Positions 5,082-6,504 of a stretch of DNA of 6,504 nucleotides are shown here, in pieces (position 1 is the stretch's first letter; each line of letters begins with the position of its first letter). Location of the stretch: positions 4,854 to 11,357 of the forward strand of contig DHUT01000100.1 in assembly GCA_002409285.1 (NCBI GenBank), given 5' to 3'. The stretch comes from Firmicutes bacterium UBA5227. GTDB lineage: Bacteria > Bacillota > Clostridia > Tissierellales > Sedimentibacteraceae. The notes under the pieces are model-generated. The model did no database searches. It saw only the letters and a program-made list of their open reading frames with translations, and was not told the origin of the DNA. The translations under genes were made by a program, and so were the position numbers.

Positions 5082-5846
5082 ATGAAAAATACCGGAAGAG
5101 TTCAGTCTATAGACAGGGCGGTTGCTATACTCGAATGCTTTTCTGAAAATAAATGTGAACTGAAATTGTCAGAAATAGCATGTAAGCTTGATTTGAATAA
5201 GAGCACAGTCCACGGATTATTGAATACCTTAAAACATCATGGATTTATTGACCAGGATCAGGAGACACAGAAATATCGGCTTGGATTACGTTTCCTGGGA
5301 TTCAGCGATTTAGTCATAAGTTCTATTGATGTAGGAAACATTGCTTCTCCGGTGATTGAGAAAGTATGTGAAGAGATTGAAGAAACAGTTCATGTAGCAA
5401 TGCTTGATGGTTCTGATATTGTATATATTGGAAAGAGGGAATGTAATAAATCCATAAAAACCTCCACAAAGATAGGAGCCAGGTTTCCGGCTTATTATAC
5501 TGCAGATGGGAAGATAATTTTATGTCATATGGATAGGGAAAAGCTGAATGAGCTGGTTCCGGATAAAATTAAAAGGCTGACATCAACAACTATAACGGAT
5601 AAGCAGGAATTATTTAAAGCTTTGGCTGAAATGAAGGATAAGGGTTATGCAGTTGATAATGAAGGAGTAATACGAGGCCTGTCATGTGTAGCAGCGCCGA
5701 TTATTAACCACATGGGAGATGTAAAATACAGCCTGAGCGTAACCGGACCCACAGTCCGGATGACAGAAGATAAAATTAAAAAGTACGCAGAAATAATTAA
5801 AGAAGCAACAATTGAAATATCATATAAAATAGGATATAAAGGATAG
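5082..5846 (+). CDS. IclR family transcriptional regulator
   Basis: The 254-residue protein has the two-part build and length of IclR regulators, which bind palindromic operators as dimers or tetramers and sense small organic acids or sugar derivatives. An N-terminal winged helix-turn-helix (about 6-72) opens with VQSIDRAVAILECFSE and has its recognition helix at NKSTVHGLLNTLKHHGFI (39-56). The C-terminal GAF-like effector domain (about 80-250) includes VHVAMLDGSDIVYIGKRE (103-120), the conserved FPAYYTADGKIILC (135-148) and GYAVDNEGVIRGLSCVAAPI (188-207) with C202, followed by the final SVTGPTVRM (219-227). The ligand cannot be predicted. The ATG at 5082 is chosen because GAGG (5071-5074) is seven bases upstream; ATG 5078 is in another frame. 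Likely targets are its own promoter region, the divergent HD gene or the downstream lipoprotein gene. A hairpin overlaps its stop codon but lacks a T tract, so read-through into the lipoprotein gene is possible. Confidence 0.95.
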   Translation: MKNTGRVQSIDRAVAILECFSENKCELKLSEIACKLDLNKSTVHGLLNTLKHHGFIDQDQETQKYRLGLRFLGFSDLVISSIDVGNIASPVIEKVCEEIEETVHVAMLDGSDIVYIGKRECNKSIKTSTKIGARFPAYYTADGKIILCHMDREKLNELVPDKIKRLTSTTITDKQELFKALAEMKDKGYAVDNEGVIRGLSCVAAPIINHMGDVKYSLSVTGPTVRMTEDKIKKYAEIIKEATIEISYKIGYKG

Positions 5847-5862
5847 CGAGAGCATATCCTTT
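5838..5862. repeat. Hairpin overlapping the IclR stop codon
   Basis: AAAGGATA (5838-5845) pairs perfectly with TATCCTTT (5855-5862) around a 9-base loop, and includes two bases of the TAG stop. An A-rich stretch follows instead of T residues, so it is not a convincing terminator. It may protect the mRNA end or mark a processing point. Confidence 0.45.
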
Positions 5863-5887
5863 AAAAAATGAGTTATATCAGAACTGC

Positions 5888-5904
5888 ATTCAGCAATGCT
5901 GAAT
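5888..5904. promoter_or_regulatory. 17-bp inverted repeat, candidate operator for the lipoprotein gene
   Basis: ATTCAGC-AAT-GCTGAAT is a perfect 7-3-7 inverted repeat of the size and odd-centred shape known for IclR-family operators. It lies directly upstream of the spacer leading to a TATAAT box (5925-5930), with its 3' end at the -35 position. The neighbouring regulator makes it a plausible target, but no second copy is seen at the IclR promoter; only the half ATTCAGC recurs, at 465-471. Confidence 0.4.
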
Positions 5905-5930
5905 AGCGTGAAATGTGGTAAGTCTATAAT
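5902..5930 (+). promoter_or_regulatory. Candidate promoter for the lipoprotein gene
   Basis: A perfect -10 TATAAT (5925-5930) is present 51 bases before the GTG start, but the hexamer 17 bases upstream (AATAGC, 5902-5907) is a poor -35. Such a promoter would need an activator, or the gene may be read from the upstream transcript. Confidence 0.35.
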
Positions 5931-5947
5931 CAGCGGAAGCTGTTTAT
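5926..5947. repeat. Hairpin with GGAA loop in the lipoprotein leader
   Basis: CAGC (5931-5934) pairs with GCTG (5939-5942) around GGAA, and ATAA (5926-5929) with TTAT (5944-5947) extends the stem past one T-T mismatch. It lies between the upstream repeat and the ribosome site; I recognise no riboswitch class here. Confidence 0.3.
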
Positions 5948-5980
5948 ATAAAAAATTATGCATTTTGATGGAGGAAAAAA

Positions 5981-6504
5981 GTGAAAAAGATAGTATCATT
6001 AGTATTGGTCCTGACAATGTCATTATTTGCATTTTCAGGATGTGCAAAAGGAGAAGAACAATCAGAAGAACAATCAAATAACCAAAATCCGGTTTTAGAG
6101 GAACCAAAGACTGAGGAGTCTTCAGCCGGTGATACAGTTAAAACCGGATTAGCCGTTATTACATCTGTTGAAAAGTCAAAAGACGCAACTGCTGATGCAG
6201 AAGGTTTTGGTCAGTCTGATTCTGTAGCAGTGGCTGTTACAGTTGACAAAGATGGAAAGGTAGTTAAGGCAGCAATCGATACTGCACAAACTAAAATTAA
6301 TTTCTCAACTGAAGGAAAGGTAACTTCTGATTTAACAGCTGTTTATAAGAGCAAACAGGAACTTAAAGAAGAATATGGAATTAAGGGTGCATCAACTTTA
6401 AGTAAAGAATGGTATGAACAGGCAAACTCATTAGCAGATTATTTTGTAGGAAAAACTGCTGATGAAATAAAAGCAATACCAACTGATGATGCAGGCGTTC
6501 CGAC
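5981..6504 (+). CDS. Secreted lipoprotein of unknown function, 3'-truncated by window end
   Basis: The frame starts at GTG 5981 and stays open to the last base (174 codons seen). GGAGG (5970-5974), six bases upstream, and the product's N terminus fix this start. The product begins MKKIVSLVLVLTMSLFAFSGC: two lysines, a hydrophobic core and the lipobox FSGC, with C21 as the lipidated residue, so it is an extracellular membrane-anchored lipoprotein. A Glu/Ser/Gln-rich linker (22-50) includes a duplicated EEQS. The folded domain begins at about residue 54 (TGLAVITSVEKSKDATADAEGFGQSDS) and continues VAVTVDKDGKVVKAAIDTAQTKINFSTEGKVTSDL (85-118), KSKQELKEEYGIKGAS (123-138) and KEWYEQANSLADYFVGKTADEI (142-163). 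This resembles a lipoprotein family of anaerobic Firmicutes that I recall as hypothetical or FMN-binding-like; no SGAT-type flavinylation motif is seen in the visible part. Role unknown; it may be tied to the IclR regulator just upstream. The overlapping ATG frame at 5896-6081 is not favoured. Confidence 0.85.
   Translation, partial: MKKIVSLVLVLTMSLFAFSGCAKGEEQSEEQSNNQNPVLEEPKTEESSAGDTVKTGLAVITSVEKSKDATADAEGFGQSDSVAVAVTVDKDGKVVKAAIDTAQTKINFSTEGKVTSDLTAVYKSKQELKEEYGIKGASTLSKEWYEQANSLADYFVGKTADEIKAIPTDDAGVP
6053..6076 (+). repeat. In-frame 12-bp tandem duplication in the lipoprotein linker
   Basis: GAAGAACAATCA is repeated twice head to tail, encoding EEQS-EEQS just after the lipidated cysteine. 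The two copies are identical at DNA level, suggesting a recent slippage event in a length-tolerant linker. Confidence 0.8.

Noticed and set aside
5863..5980. Possible riboswitch before the lipoprotein gene
   Set aside because: Hairpins are present, but I cannot match any conserved core such as those of c-di-GMP, purine, TPP, cobalamin, glycine or T-box elements.
5896..6081. Plus-strand 61-codon frame overlapping the lipoprotein gene
   Set aside because: It has no ribosome site at its start, is out of frame with the lipoprotein, and its product shows no signal or domain; the GTG frame at 5981 has GGAGG and a textbook lipoprotein signal.
5820..6107. Minus-strand 95-codon frame opposite the lipoprotein start
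   Set aside because: It overlaps the IclR end, the leader and the lipoprotein signal peptide; the opposite strand has a ribosome site, lipobox and long open frame.

Overview
The window reads as chromosomal DNA from a low-G+C Gram-positive anaerobe, most likely a member of the Clostridia or Tissierellia. The basis is the A+T-rich intergenic DNA, strong AGGAGG-type ribosome binding sites, TTGACT-17-TAAAAT style sigma-A promoters, T-rich hairpin terminators, a DUF2508/YaaL-type small protein and a lysine-started lipoprotein signal. The genus cannot be fixed from the sequence alone. No RNA gene, insertion sequence, CRISPR array, phage gene or origin is visible.

Left part (1-1840): the 3' end of a major-facilitator-type membrane transporter ends at 300 and is closed by a strong terminator. 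A complete M20D amidohydrolase/aminoacylase gene follows (545-1747) with its own terminator. Centre (1840-4210): a GNAT N-acetyltransferase sits behind a leader that holds a 16-bp palindrome and a possible 16-codon leader ORF. Next come a DUF2508 small protein that lacks its usual bofA neighbour, and an integral-membrane acyltransferase-3 enzyme whose promoter carries a 14-bp palindrome. A long symmetrical hairpin separates the acyltransferase from the convergent gene.

Right part (4215-6504): a minus-strand HD-domain hydrolase and a plus-strand IclR-family regulator diverge from a 300-bp A+T-rich intergenic region. That region holds one good minus-strand promoter candidate and two stacked plus-strand ones. 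After the regulator, a 134-bp leader with several inverted repeats precedes a GTG-started lipoprotein gene that runs off the window.

The genes look like mostly single-gene or two-gene transcription units rather than one pathway. The functional links I can suggest are inferences: peptide or acyl-amino-acid scavenging by the transporter and M20D enzyme, and control of the HD gene, the lipoprotein gene or itself by the IclR regulator. I see no convincing undescribed multi-gene system. The points most worth checking are the regulatory palindromes, the orphan DUF2508 gene, the GNAT leader and the lipoprotein family.
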